Assembly: GCA_963693285.1 (NCBI GenBank)
Contig: OY848920.1
Coordinates: 5,655,135-5,719,134 of the forward strand
DNA: 64,000 bases
Direction of reading: 5' to 3'
DNA from: Xestospongia muta
Taxonomy: Eukaryota; Porifera; Demospongiae; Haplosclerida; Petrosiidae
This document shows, one piece after another, positions 14,501 to 29,400 of the stretch. A program made the translations under genes and the position numbers. Every line of letters begins with the position of its first letter. Position 1 is the stretch's first letter. Below the pieces are notes generated by a model, which saw only the letters and a list, made by a program, of their open reading frames with translations, made no database searches and was not told where the DNA came from.

Positions 14501-17500
14501 ATTTTTAACTTTCAAAAAGCTCTAAACTCTTTATTTTAGAGTTTTCACCTATTTAGACTACTTTATTAGTATATTTAAGACAGATAACTTACTAAACTCT
14601 TTAGATCAGCTTATTTAACCAGTTTTCACAGTTAATTTCTAAACTTTTTTAACTTTCAAAAAGCTCGAAACACTTTATTTTAGAGTTTTAACCTATTAAG
14701 ACTACTTTATTAGTATATTTAAGAGATATAAACTTACTAAACTCTTTAGATCAGCTTATTTAACCAGTTTTCACAGTTAATTTCTAATCTTTTTTAACTT
14801 TCAAAAAGTTCTAAACGTTTTATTTTAGAGTTTTAACCTATTTAGACTACTTTATTAGTATATTTAAGACAGATAAACTTACTAAACTCTTTAGATCAGC
14901 TTATTTAACCAGTTTTCACAGTTAATTTCTAATCTTTTTTAACTTTCAAAAAGCTCTAAACACTTTATTTTAGAGTTTTAACCTATTTAGACTACTTTAT
15001 TAGTATATTTTAGAGAGATAAACTTACTAAACTCTTTAGATCAGCTTATTTAACCAGTTTTCACAGTTAATTTCTAATCTTTTTTTACTTTCAAAAAGCT
15101 CTAAACTCTTTATTTTAGAGATTTAACCTATTTAGACTACTTTATTAGTATATTTAAAACAAATAAACTTACTGAAGTCTTTAGATCAGCTTAATTAACC
15201 AGTTTTCACAGTTAATTTCTAATCTTTATTAACTTTCAAAAAGCTATAAACACTTTATTTTAGAGTTTTAACCTATTTAGACTACTTTATTAGTATATTT
15301 TAGAGAGATAAACTTCCTAAACTCTTTAGATCAGCTTATTTAACCAGTTTTCACAGTTAATTTCTAATCTTTATTTTAACTTTGAAACAGCTCTAAACTC
15401 TTTATTTTAGAGTTTTAACCTATTTAGACTACTTTATTAGTATATTTAAGACAGATAAACTTACTAAACTCTTTAGATCAGCTTATTTAACCAGTTTTCA
15501 CAGTTAATTTCTAATCTTTTTTAACTTTCAAAAAGCTCTAAACACTTTATTTTAGAGTTTTAACCTATTTAGACTACTTTATTAGTATATTTTAGAGAGA
15601 TAAACTTACTAAACTCTTTAGATCAGCTTATTTAACCAGTTTTCAACATTAATTTGAAATCTTTTTTAACTTTCAAAAAGCTCTAAACTCTTTATTTTAG
15701 AGTTTTAACATATTTAGACTACTTTATTAGTATATTTTAGAGAGATAAACTTACTGAACTCGTTAAATCAGGTTATTTAACCAGTTTTCACAGTTATTTC
15801 TAATATTTTTTAACTTTCAAAAGCTCAAACTCTTTATTTTAGAGTTTTAACCTATTTACACTACTTTATGAGTATATTTAAGAGAGATAAACTTACTAAA
15901 CTCTTTAGATCAGCTTATTTAACTAGTTTTCACAGTTAATTTCTAATATTTATTAACTTTCAAAAAGCTCTAAACTCTTTATTTTAGAGTTTTAACCTAT
16001 TTAGACTACTTTATTAGTATATTTAAGAGAGATAAACTTACTAAACTCTTTAGATCAGCTTATGTAACCAGTTTTCACAGTTAATTTCTAATCTTTTTTA
16101 ACTTTCAAAAAGCTCTAAACTCTTTTTTTTAGAGTTTTAACCTATTTAGACTACTTTATTAGTATATTTAAGAGAGATAAACTTACTAAACTCTTTAGAT
16201 CAGCTTATTTAACCAGTTTTCACAGTTAATTTCTAATCTTTTTTAACTTTCAAAAAGGTCTAAACTCTATTTTAGAGATTTAACTTATGTAGACTACTTT
16301 ATTAGTATATTTAAGAGAGATAAACTTACTAAACTCTTTAGATCAGCTTATTTAACCAGTTTTCACAGTTAATTTCTAATATTTTTTAAGTTTCAAAAAG
16401 CTCAAACTCTTTATTTTAGAGTTTAACCTATTTAGACTACTTTATTAGTATATTTAAGAGAGATAAACTTACTAAACTCTTTAGATCAGCTTATTTAACC
16501 AGTTTTCACAGTTAATTTCTAATCTTTTTTCACTTTCAAAAAGCTCTAAACTCTTTATTTTAGAGATTTAACCTATTTAGACTACTTTATTAGTATATTT
16601 AAAACAAATAAACTTACTAAAGTCTTTATTCAGGTTATTTAACCAGTTTTCAAAGTTAATTTCTAATCTTTTTTAACTTTCTAAAAGCTCTAAACTCTTT
16701 ATTTTAGAGTTTTAACCTATTTAGACTACTTTATTAGTATATTTTAGAGAGATAAACTTACTAAACTCGTTACATGAGGTTAATTAACCAGTTTTCACAG
16801 TTAATTTCTAATATTTTTAACTTCAAAAAGCTCTAAACTCTTTATTTTAGAGTTTTAACCTATTTAGACTACTTTATTAGTATATTTAAGAGAGATAAAC
16901 TTACTAAACTCCTTAGATCAGCTTATTTAACCAGTTTTCACAGTTAATTTCTAATCTTTTTTAACTTTCGAAAAGCTCTAAACATTTTATTTTAGAGTTT
17001 TAACCTATTTAGACTACTTTATTAGTATATTTAAGAGAGATAAACTTACTAAACTCTTTAGATCAGCTTATTTAACCAGTTTTCACAGTTAATTTCTAAT
17101 CTTTTTTAACTTTCAAAAAGCTCTAAACACTATATTTTAGAGTTTTAACCTATTTAGACTACTTTATTAGTATATTTTAGAGAGATAAACTTACTAAACT
17201 CTTTAGATCAGCTTATTTAACCAGTTTTCACAGTTAATTTCTAATCTTTTTTAACTTTCAAAAAGCTCTAAACTCTTTATTTTAGAGTTTAACCTATTTA
17301 GACTACTTTATTAGTATATTTAAAACAGATAAACTTATTAAAGTCTTTAGTTCAGCTTATTTAACCAGTTTTCACAGTTAATTTATAATCTTTTTTATCT
17401 TTCAAAAAGCTCTAAACTCTTTATTTTAGATTTTTAACCTATTTAGACTACTTTATTAGTATATTTAAGACAGATAAACTTACTAAACTCTTTAGATCAG

Positions 17501-19389
17501 CTTATTTAACCAGTTTTCACAGTTAATTTCTAATCTTTTTTAACTTTCAAAAAGCTCTAAACACTATATTTTAGAGTTTTAACCTATTTAGACTACTTTA
17601 TTAGTATATTTTAGAGAGATAAACTTACTAAACTCTTTAGATCAGCTTATTTAACCAGTTTTCACAGTTAATTTCTAATCTTTTTTAACTTTCAAAAAGC
17701 TCTAAACTCTTTATTTTAGAGTTTAACCTATTTAGACTACTTTATTAGTATATTTAAAACAGATAAACTTATTAAAGTCTTTAGTTCAGCTTATTTAACC
17801 AGTTTTCACCATTAATTTCTAATCTTTTTTAACTTTCAAAAAGCTCTAAACTCTTTATTTTAGAGTTTTAACCTATTTAGACTACTTTATCAGTTTATTT
17901 TAGAGAGATAAACTTACTAAACTCGTTAAATCAGGTTATTTAACCAGTTTTCACAGTTAATTTCTAATATTTTTTAACTTTCAAAAAGCTCAAACTCTTT
18001 ATTTTAGAGTTTTAACTTATTTAGACTACTTTATTAGTATATTTAAGACAGATAAACTTACTAAACTCTTTAGATCAGCTTATTTAACCAGTTTTCACAG
18101 TTAATTTCTAATATTTTTTAACTTTCAAAAAGCTCTAAACTCTTTATTTTAGAGTTTTAACCTATTTAGACTACTTTATGAGTATATTTAAGAGAGATAA
18201 ACTTACTAAACTCTTTAGATCAGCTTATGTAACCAGTTTTCACAGTTAATTTCTAATCTTTTTTAACTTTCAAAAAGCTCTAAACTCTTTTTTTTAGAGT
18301 TTTAACCTATTTAGACTACTTTATTAGTATATTTAAGACAGATAAACTTACTAAACTCTTTAGATCAGCTTATTTAACCAGTTTTCACAGTTAATTTCTA
18401 ATCTTTTTAACTTTCGAAAAGCTGCAAACACTCTATTTTAGAGTTTTAACCTATTTAGACTACTTTATTAGTATATTTAAGAGAGATAAACTTACTAAAC
18501 TCTTCAGATCAGCTTATTTAACCAGTTTTCACAGTTAATTTCTAATCTTTTTTAACTTTCAAAAAGCTCTAAACTCTTTATTTTAGAGTTTTAACCTATT
18601 TAGACTACTTTATTAGTATATTTAAGAGAGATGGACTTACTAAACTCTTTAGATCAGCTTATTTAACCAGTTTTCACAGTTAATTTATAATCTTTTTTAA
18701 CTTTCAAAAAGCTCTAAACTCTTTATTTTAGAGTTTTAACTTATTTAGAGTACTTTATTAGTATATGTTAGAGAGATAAACTTACTAAACTCTTTAGATC
18801 AGCTTATTTAACCAGTTTTCACAGTTAATTTCTAATCTTTTTTAACTTTCAAAAAGCTCTAAACTCTTTATTTTTGAGATTTAACCTATGTAGACTACTT
18901 TATTAGTATATTTAAGAGAGATAAACTTACTAAACTCTTTAGATCAGCTTATTTAACCAGTTTTCACACTTAATTTCTAATGTTTTTTAACTTTCAAAAA
19001 GCTCTAAACTCTTTATTTTAGAGTTTAACCTATTTAGACTACTTTATTAGTATATTTAATAGAGATAAACTTACTAAACTCTTTGGATCAGCTTATTTAA
19101 CCAGTTTTCACAGTTAATTTGTAATCTGTTTTAACTTTCAAAAAGCTCTAAACTCTTTATTTTAGAGTTTTAACCTATTTAGACTACTTTATTAGTATAT
19201 TTAAGAGAGATAAACTTACTAAACTCTTTAGATCAGCTTATTTAACCAGTTTTCACAGTTAATTTCTAATCTTTTTTAACATTCAAAAAGCTCTAAACTC
19301 TTTATTTTAGAGTTTTAACCTATTTAGATTACTTTATTAGTATATTTAAGAGAGATAAACTTACTAAACTCTTTAGATCAGCTTATTTA

Positions 19390-21995
19390 ACCAGTTTTCA
19401 TAGTTAATTTCTAATCTTTTTTAACTTTCAAAAAGCTCTAAACACTTTATTTTAGAGTTTTAACCTATTTAGACTACTTTATTAGTAAATTTTAGAGAGA
19501 TAAACTTACTAAACTCTTTAGATTAGCTTATTTAACCAGTTTTCACAGTTAATTTCTAATCTTTTTTAACTTTCAAAAAGCTCTAAACTCTTTATTTTAG
19601 AGTTTTAACCTATTTAGACTACTTTATTAGTATATTTAAGAGAGATAAACTTACTAAACTCTTTAGATCAGCTTATGTAACCAGTTTTCACAGTTAATTT
19701 CTAATCTTTTTTAACTTTCAAAAAGCTCTAAACTCTTTATTTAGAGGTTTAACTTATGTAGACTACTTTATTACTATATTTAAGAGAGATAAACTTACTA
19801 AACTCTTTAGATCAGCTTATTTAACCAGTTTTCACAGTTAATTTCTAATATTTTTTAAGTTTCAAAAAGCTCTAAACTCTTTATTTTAGAGTTTAACCTA
19901 TTTAGACTACTTTATTAGTATATTTAAGACAGATAAACTTACTAAAATCTTTAGATCAGCTTATTTAACCAGTTTTCACAGTTAATTTCTAATCTTTTTT
20001 CACTTTCAAAAAGCTCTAAACACTTTACTTTAGAGTTTTAACCTATTTAGACTCTTTATTAGTATATTTAAGACAGATAAACTTACTAAACTCCTTAGAT
20101 CAGCTTATTTAACCAGTTTTCACAGTTAATTTCTAATCTTTTTTAACTTTCAAAAAGCTCTAAACACTTTATTTTAGAGTTTTAACCTATTTACACTACT
20201 TTATTAGTATATTTTAGAGAGATAAACTTACTAAACTCTTTAGATCAGCTTATTTAACCAGTTTTCACAGTTAATTTCTAATCTTTATTTTAACTTTGAA
20301 ACAGCTCTAAACTCTTTATTTTAGAGTTTTAACCTGTTTAGACTACTTTATTAGTATATTTAAGACAGATAAACTTACTAAACTCTTTAGATCAGCTTAT
20401 TTAACCAGTTTTCACAGTTAATTTATAATCTTTTTTATCTTTCAAAAAGCTCTAAACACTTTATTTTAGAGTTTTAACCTATTTAGACTACTTTATTAGT
20501 ATATTTAAGACAGACGAACTTACTAAACTCTTTAGATCAGCTTATTTAACCAGTTTTCACAGTTAATTTCTAATCTTTTTTAACTTTCAAAAAGCTCTAA
20601 ACACTTTATTTTAGAGTTTTAACCTATTTAGACTACTTTATTAGTATATTTTAGAGAGATAAACTTACTAAACTCTTTAGATCAGCTTATTTAACCAGTT
20701 TTCATAGTTAATTTCTAATCTTTTTTAACTTTCAAAAAGCTCTAAACACTTTATTTTAGAGTTTTAACCTATTTAGACTACTTTATTAGTAAATTTTAGA
20801 GAGATAAACTTACTAAACTCTTTAGATTAGCTTATTTAACCAGTTTTCACAGTTAATTTCTAATCTTTTTTAACTTTCAAAAAGCTCTAAACTCTTTATT
20901 TTAGAGTTTTAACCTATTTAGACTACTTTATTAGTATATTTAAGAGAGATAAACTTACTAAACTCTTTAGATCAGCTTATGTAACCAGTTTTCACAGTTA
21001 ATTTCTAATCTTTTTTAACTTTCAAAAAGCTCTAAACTCTTTATTTAGAGGTTTAACTTATTTAGACTACTTTATTACTATATTTAAGAGAGATAAACTT
21101 ACTAAACTCTTTAGATCAGCTTATTTAACCAGTTTTCACAGTTAATTTCTAATATTTTTTAAGTTTCAAAAAGCTCTAAACTCTTTATTTTAGAGTTTAA
21201 CCTATTTAGACTACTTTATTAGTATATTTAAGACAGATAAACTTACTAAACTCTTTAGATCAGCTTATTTAACCAGTTTTCACAGTTAATTTCTAATCTT
21301 TTTTCACTTTCAAAAAGCTCTAAACACTTTACTTTAGAGTTTTAACCTATTTAGACTCTTTATTAGTATATTTAAGACAGATAAACTTACTAAACTCCTT
21401 AGATCAGCTTATTTAACCAGTTTTCACAGTTAATTTCTAATCTTTTTTAACTTTCAAAAAGCTCTAAACACTTTATTTTAGAGTTTTAACCTATTTACAC
21501 TACTTTATTAGTATATTTTAGAGAGATAAACTTACTAAACTCTTTAGATCAGCTTATTTAACCAGTTTTCACAGTTAATTTCTAATCTTTATTTTAACTT
21601 TGAAACAGCTCTAAACTCTTTATTTTAGAGTTTTAACCTGTTTAGACTACTTTATTAGTATATTTAAGACAGATAAACTTACTAAACTCTTTAGATCAGC
21701 TTATTTAACCAGTTTTCACAGTTAATTTATAATCTTTTTTATCTTTCAAAAAGCTCTAAACACTTTATTTTAGAGTTTTAACCTATTTAGACTACTTTAT
21801 TAGTATATTTAAGACAGACGAACTTACTAAACTCTTTAGATCAGCTTATTTAACCAGTTTTCACAGTTAATTTCTAATCTTTTTTAACTTTCAAAAAGCT
21901 CTAAACACTTTATTTTAGAGTTTTAACCTATTTAGACTACTTTATTAGTATATTTTAGAGAGATAAACTTACTAAACTCTTTAGATCAGCTTATT
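19390..21995 (+). repeat. Second 9-monomer tandem duplication (1,304 bp)
   Basis: The rare variant ccagttttcatagttaatt occurs at 19391 and again 1,304 bp later. Between them and after them the same series follows: attagcttatttaacc with a preceding tagtaaattttagag, cttatgtaaccag, ttatttagaggtttaactta, ttattactatatttaag, tttaagtttcaaaaagc, cactttactttagag, and the unusual tttattttaactttgaaaca at about 20285 and 21589. The block has the same length as the duplication at 8950 but a different monomer composition, so the two arose separately. Confidence 0.85.
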
Positions 21996-24900
21996 TAACC
22001 AGTTTTCACAGTTAATTTCTAATCTTTTTTAACTTTCAAAAAGCTCTAAACTCTTTATTTTAGAGATTTAACCTATTTAGACTACTTTATTAGTATATTT
22101 AAAACAGATAAACTTATTAAAGTATTTAGTTCAGCTTATTTAACCAGTTTTCAACATTAATTTCTAATCTTTTTTAACTTTCAAAAAGCTCTAAACTCTT
22201 TATTTTAGAGTTTTAACCTATTTAGACTACTTTATTAGTATATTTTAGAGAGATAAACTTACTAAACTCGTTAAATCAGGTTATTTAACCAGTTATCACA
22301 GTTAATTTCTAATATTTTTTAACTTTCAAAAAGCTCAAACTCTTTATTTTAGAGTTTTAACCTATTTACACTACTTTATGAGTATATTTAAGAGAGATAA
22401 ACTTACTAAACTCTTTAGATCAGCTTATTTAACTAGTTTTCACAGTTAATTTCTAATATTTATTAACTTTCAAAAAGCTGTAAACTCTTTATTTTAGGGT
22501 TTTAACCTATTTAGACTACTTTATTAGTATATTTAAGACAGATAAACTTACTAAACTCTTTAGATTAGCTTATTTAACCAGTTTTCACAGTTAATTTCTA
22601 ATCTTTTTTAACTTTCAAAAAGCTCTAAACTCTTTATTTTAGAGTTTTAACCTATTTAGACTACTTTATTAGTATATTTTAGAGAGATAAACTTACTAAA
22701 CTCGTTACACGAGGTTAATTAACCAGTTTTCACAGTTAATTTCTAATATTTTTAACTTCAAAAAGCTCTAAACTCTTTATTTTTGAGTTTTAACCTATTT
22801 AGACTACTTTATTAGTATATTTAAGACAGATAAACTTACTAAACTCCTTAGATCAGCTTATTTAACCAGTTTTCACAGTTAATTTCTAATCTTTTTTAAC
22901 TTTAAAAAAGCTCTAAACATTTTATTTTATAGTTTTAACCTATTTAGACTACTTTATTAGTATATTTTAGAGAGATAAACTTACTAAACTCTTTAGATCA
23001 GCTTGTTTAACCAGTTTTCACAGTTAATTTCTAATATTTTTTACCTTTCAAAAAGCTCTAAACTCTTTATTTTAGAGTTTAACCTATTTAGACTACTTTA
23101 TTAGTATATTTAAGACAGATAAACTTACTAAACTCTTTAGATCAGCTTATTTAACCAGTTTTCACAGTTAATTTATAATCTTTTTTATCTTTCAAAAAGC
23201 TCTAAACACTTTATTTTAGAGTTTTAACCTATTTAGACTACTTTATTAGTATATTTAAGACAGACGAACTTACTAAACTCTTTAGATCAGCTTATTTAAC
23301 CAGTTTTCACAGTTAATTTCTAATCTTTTTTAACTTTCAAAAAGCTCTAAACACTTTATTTTAGAGTTTTAACCTATTTAGACTACTTTATTAGTATATT
23401 TTAGAGAGATAAACTTACTAAACTCTTTAGATCAGCTTATTTAACCAGTTTTCACAGTTAATTTCTAATCTTTTTTAACTTTCAAAAAGCTCTAAACTCT
23501 TTATTTTAGAGATTTAACCTATTTAGACTACTTTATTAGTATATTTAAAACAGATAAACTTATTAAAGTATTTAGTTCAGCTTATTTAACCAGTTTTCAA
23601 CATTAATTTCTAATCTTTTTTAACTTTCAAAAAGCTCTAAACTCTTTATTTTAGAGTTTTAACCTATTTAGACTACTTTATTAGTATATTTTAGAGAGAT
23701 AAACTTACTAAACTCGTTAAATCAGGTTATTTAACCAGTTATCACAGTTAATTTCTAATATTTTTTAACTTTCAAAAAGCTCAAACTCTTTATTTTAGAG
23801 TTTTAACCTATTTACACTACTTTATGAGTATATTTAAGAGAGATAAACTTACTAAACTCTTTAGATCAGCTTATTTAACTAGTTTTCACAGTTAATTTCT
23901 AATATTTATTAACTTTCAAAAAGCTGTAAACTCTTTATTTTAGGGTTTTAACCTATTTAGACTACTTTATTAGTATATTTAAGACAGATAAACTTACTAA
24001 ACTCTTTAGATTAGCTTATTTAACCAGTTTTCACAGTTAATTTCTAATCTTTTTTAACTTTCAAAAAGCTCTAAACTCTTTATTTTAGAGTTTTAACCTA
24101 TTTAGACTACTTTATTAGTATATTTTAGAGAGATAAACTTACTAAACTCGTTACATGAGGTTAATTAACCAGTTTTCACAGTTAATTTCTAATATTTTTA
24201 ACTTCAAAAAGCTCTAAACTCTTTATTTTTGAGATTTAACCTATTTAGACTACTTTATTAGTATATTTAAGACAGATAAACTTACTAAACTCCTTAGATC
24301 AGCTTATTTAACCAGTTTTCACAGTTAATTTCTAATCTTTTTTAACTTTAAAAAAGCTCTAAACATTTTATTTTATAGTTTTAACCTATTTAGACTACTT
24401 TATTAGTATATTTTAGAGAGATAAACTTACTAAACTCTTTAGATCAGCTTGTTTAACCAGTTTTCACAGTTAATTTCTAATATTTTTTACCTTTCAAAAA
24501 GCTCTAAACTCTTTATTTTAGAGTTTAACCTATTTAGACTACTTTATTAGTATATTTAAGACAGATAAACTTACTAAACTCTTTAGATCAGCTTATTTAA
24601 CCAGTTTTCACAGTTAATTTCTAATCTTTTTTCACTTTCAAAAAGCTCTAAACACTTTATTTTAGAGTTTTATCTATTTATACTCTTTATTAGTATATTT
24701 AAGACAGATAAACTTACTAAACTCTTTAGATCAGCTTATTTAACCAGTTTTCACAGTTAATTTCTAATATTTTTTAAGTTTCAAAAAGCTCTAAACTCTT
24801 TATTTTAGAGTTTAACCTATTTAGACTACTTTATTAGTATATTTAAGACAGATAAACTTACTAAACTCTTTAGATCAGCTTATTTAACCAGTTTTCACAG

Positions 24901-26436
24901 TTAATTTCTAATCTTTTTTCACTTTCAAAAAGCTCTAAACACTTTACTTTAGAGTTTTAACCTATTTAGACTCTTTATTAGTATATTTAAGACAGATAAA
25001 CTTACTAAACTCCTTAGATCAGCTTATTTAACCAGTTTTCACAGTTAATTTCTAATCTTTTTTAACTTTCAAAAAGCTCTAAACACTTTATTTTAGAGTT
25101 TTAACCTATTTACACTACTTTATTAGTATATTTTAGAGAGATAAACTTACTAAACTCTTTAGATCAGCTTATTTAACCAGTTTTCACAGTTAATTTCTAA
25201 TCTTTATTTTAACTTTGAAACAGCTCTAAACTCTTTATTTTAGAGTTTTAACCTGTTTAGACTACTTTATTAGTATATTTAAGACAGATAAACTTACTAA
25301 ACTCTTTAGATCAGCTTATTTAACCAGTTTTCACAGTTAATTTATAATCTTTTTTATCTTTCAAAAAGCTCTAAACACTTTATTTTAGAGTTTTAACCTA
25401 TTTAGACTACTTTATTAGTATATTTAAGACAGACGAACTTACTAAACTCTTTAGATCAGGTTATTTAACCAGTTTTCACAGTTAATTTCTAATCTTTTTT
25501 AACTTTCAAAAAGCTCTAAACACTTTATTTTAGAGTTTTAACCTATTTAGACTACTTTATTAGTATATTTTAGAGAGATAAACTTACTAAACTCTTTAGA
25601 TCAGCTTATTTAACCAGTTTTCACAGTTAATTTCTAATCTTTTTTAACTTTCAAAAAGCTCTAAACTCTTTATTTTAGAGATTTAACCTATTTAGACTAC
25701 TTTATTAGTATATTTAAAACAGATAAACTTATTAAAGTATTTAGTTCAGCTTATTTAACCAGTTTTCAACATTAATTTCTAATCTTTTTTAACTTTCAAA
25801 AAGCTCTAAACTCTTTATTTTAGAGTTTTAACCTATTTAGACTACTTTATTAGTATATTTTAGAGAGATAAACTTACTAAACTCGTTAAATCAGGTTATT
25901 TAACCAGTTATCACAGTTAATTTCTAATATTTTTTAACTTTCAAAAAGCTCAAACTCTTTATTTTAGAGTTTTAACCTATTTACACTACTTTATGAGTAT
26001 ATTTAAGAGAGATAAACTTACTAAACTCTTTTTATCAGCTTATTTAACTAGTTTTCACAGTTAATTTCTAATATTTATTAACTTTCAAAAAGCTGTAAAC
26101 TCTTTATTTTAGGGTTTTAACCTATTTAGACTACTTTATTAGTATATTTAAGACAGATAAACTTACTAAACTCTTTAGATTAGCTTATTTAACCAGTTTT
26201 CACAGTTAATTTCTAATCTTTTTTAACTTTCAAAAAGCTCTAAACTCTTTATTTTAGAGTTTTAACCTATTTAGACTACTTTATTAGTATATTTTAGAGA
26301 GATAAACTTACTAAACTCGTTACATGAGGTTAATTAACCAGTTTTCACAGTTAATTTCTAATATTTTTAACTTCAAAAAGCTCTAAACTCTTCATTTTAG
26401 AGTTTTAACCTATTTAGACTACTTTATTAGTATATT

Positions 26437-29400
26437 TAAGACAGATAAACTTACTAAACTCCTTAGATCAGCTTATTTAACCAGTTTTCACAGTTAATTT
26501 CTAATCTTTTTTAACTTTCAAAAAGCTCTAAACTCTTTATTTAGAGGTTTAACTTATGTAGACTACTTTATTACTATATTTAAGTGAGATAAACTTACTA
26601 AACTCTTTAGATCAGCTTATTTATCCAGTTTTCACAGTTAATTTCTAATATTTTTTAAGTTTCAAAAAGCTCTAAACTCTTTATTTTAGAGTTTAACCTA
26701 TTTAGACTACTTTATTAGTATATTTAAGACAGATAAACTTACTAAACTCTTTAGATCAGCTTATTTAACCAGTTTTCACAGTTAATTTCTAATCTTTTTT
26801 CACTTTCAAAAAGCTCTAAACACTTTACTTTAGAGTTTTAACCTATTTAGACTCTTTATTAGTATATTTAAGACAGATAAACTTACTAAACTCCTTAGAT
26901 CAGCTTATTTAACCAGTTTTCACTGTTAATTTCTAATCTTTTTTAACTTTCAAAAAGCTCTAAACACTTTATTTTAGAGTTTTAACCTATTTACACTACT
27001 TTATTAGTATATTTTAGAGAGATAAACTTACTAAACTCTTTAGATCAGCTTATTTAACCAGTTTTCACAGTTAATTTCTAATCTTTATTTTAACTTTGAA
27101 ACAGCTCTAAACTCTTTATTTTAGAGTTTTAACCTGTTTAGACTACTTTATTAGTATATTTAAGACAGATAAACTTACTAAACTCTTTAGATCAGCTTAT
27201 TTAACCAGTTTTCACAGTTAATTTATAATCTTTTTTATCTTTCAAAAAGCTCTAAACTCTTTATTTTAGAGTTTTAACCTATTTAGACTACTTTATTAGT
27301 ATATTTAAGACAGACGAACTTACTAAACTCTTTAGATCAGCTTATTTAACCAGTTTTCACAGTTAATTTCTAATCTTTTTTAACTTTCAAAAAGCTCTAA
27401 ACACTTTATTTTAGAGTTTTAACCTATTTAGACTACTTTATTAGTATATTTAAGAGAGATAAACTTACTAAACTCTTTAGATCAGCTTATTTAACCAGTT
27501 TTCACAGTTAATTTCTAATCTTTTTTAACTTTCAAAAAGCTCTAAACTCTTTATTTTAGAGATTTAACCTATTTAGACTACTTTATTAGTATATTTAAAA
27601 CAGATAAACTTATTAAAGTATTTAGTTCAGCTTATTTAACCAGTTTTCAACATTAATTTCTAATCTTTTTTAACTTTCAAAAAGCTCTAAACTCTTTATT
27701 TTAGAGTTTTAACCTATTTAGACTACTTTATTAGTATATTTTAGAGAGATAAACTTACTAAACTCGTTAAATCAGGTTATTTAACCAGTTATCACAGTTA
27801 ATTTCTAATATTTTTTAACTTTCAAAAAGCTCAAACTCTTTATTTTAGAGTTTTAACCTATTTACACTACTTTATGAGTATATTTAAGAGAGATAAACTT
27901 ACTAAACTCTTTAGATCAGCTTATTTAACTAGTTTTCACAGTTAATTTCTAATATTTATTAACTTTCAAAAAGCTGTAAACTCTTTATTTTAGGGTTTTA
28001 ACCTATTTAGACTACTTTATTAGTATATTTAAGACAGATAAACTTACTAAACTCTTTAGATTAGCTTATTTAACCAGTTTTCACAGTTAATTTCTAATCT
28101 TTTTAACTTTCAAAAAGCTCTAAACTCTTTATTTTAGAGTTTTAACCTATTTAGACTACTTTATTAGTATATTTTAGAGAGATAAACTTACTAAACTCGT
28201 TACATGAGGTTAATTAACCAGTTTTCACAGTTAATTTCTAATATTTTTAACTTCAAAAAGCTCTAAACTCTTTATTTTAGAGTTTTAACCTATTTAGAGT
28301 ACTTTATTAGTATATTTAAGACAGATAAACTTACTAAACTCCTTAGATCAGCTTATTTAACCAGTTTTCACAGTTAATTTCTAATCTTTTTTAACTTTAA
28401 AAAAGCTCTAAACATTTTATTTTATAGTTTTAACCTATTTAGACTACTTTATTAGCATATTTTAGAGAGATAAACTTACTAAAATCTTTAGATCAGCTTG
28501 TTTAACCAGTTTTCACAGTTAATTTCTAATATTTTTTACCTTTCAAAAAGCTCTAAACTCTTCATTTTAGAGTTTAACCTATTTAGACTACTTTATTAGT
28601 ATATTTAAGACAGATAAACTTACTAAACTCTTTAGATCAGCTTATTTAACCAGTTTTCACAGTTAATTTCTAATCTTTTTTCACTTTCAAAAAGCTCTAA
28701 ACACTTTATTTTAGAGTTTTATCTATTTATACTCTTTATTAGTATATTTAAGACAGATAAACTTACTAAAATCTTTAGATCAGCTTATTTAACCAGTTTT
28801 CACAGTTAATTTATAATCTTTTTTATCTTTCAAAAAGCTCTAAACATTTTATTTTATAGTTTTAACCTATTTAGACTACTTTATTAGTATATTTTAGAGA
28901 GATAAACTTACTAAACTCTTTAGATCAGCTTGTTTAACCAGTTTTCACAGTTAATTTCTAATATTTTTTACCTTTCAAAAAGCTCTAAACTCTTTATTTT
29001 AGAGTTTAACCTATTTAGACTACTTTATTAGTATATTTAAGACAGATAAACTTACTAAACTCTTTAGATCAGCTTATTTAACCAGTTTTCACAGTTAATT
29101 TCTAATCTTTTTTCACTTTCAAAAAGCTCTAAACACTTTATTTTAGAGTTTTATCTATTTATACTCTTTATTAGTATATTTAAGACAGATAAACTTACTA
29201 AACTCTTTAGATCAGCTTATTTAACCAGTTTTCACAGTTAATTTATAATCTTTTTTATCTTTCAAAAAGCTCTAAACACTTTATTTTAGAGTTTTAACCT
29301 ATTTAGACTACTTTATTAGTATATTTAAGACAGACGAACTTACTAAACTCTTTAGATCAGCTTATTTAACCAGTTTTCACAGTTAATTTCTAATCTTTTT

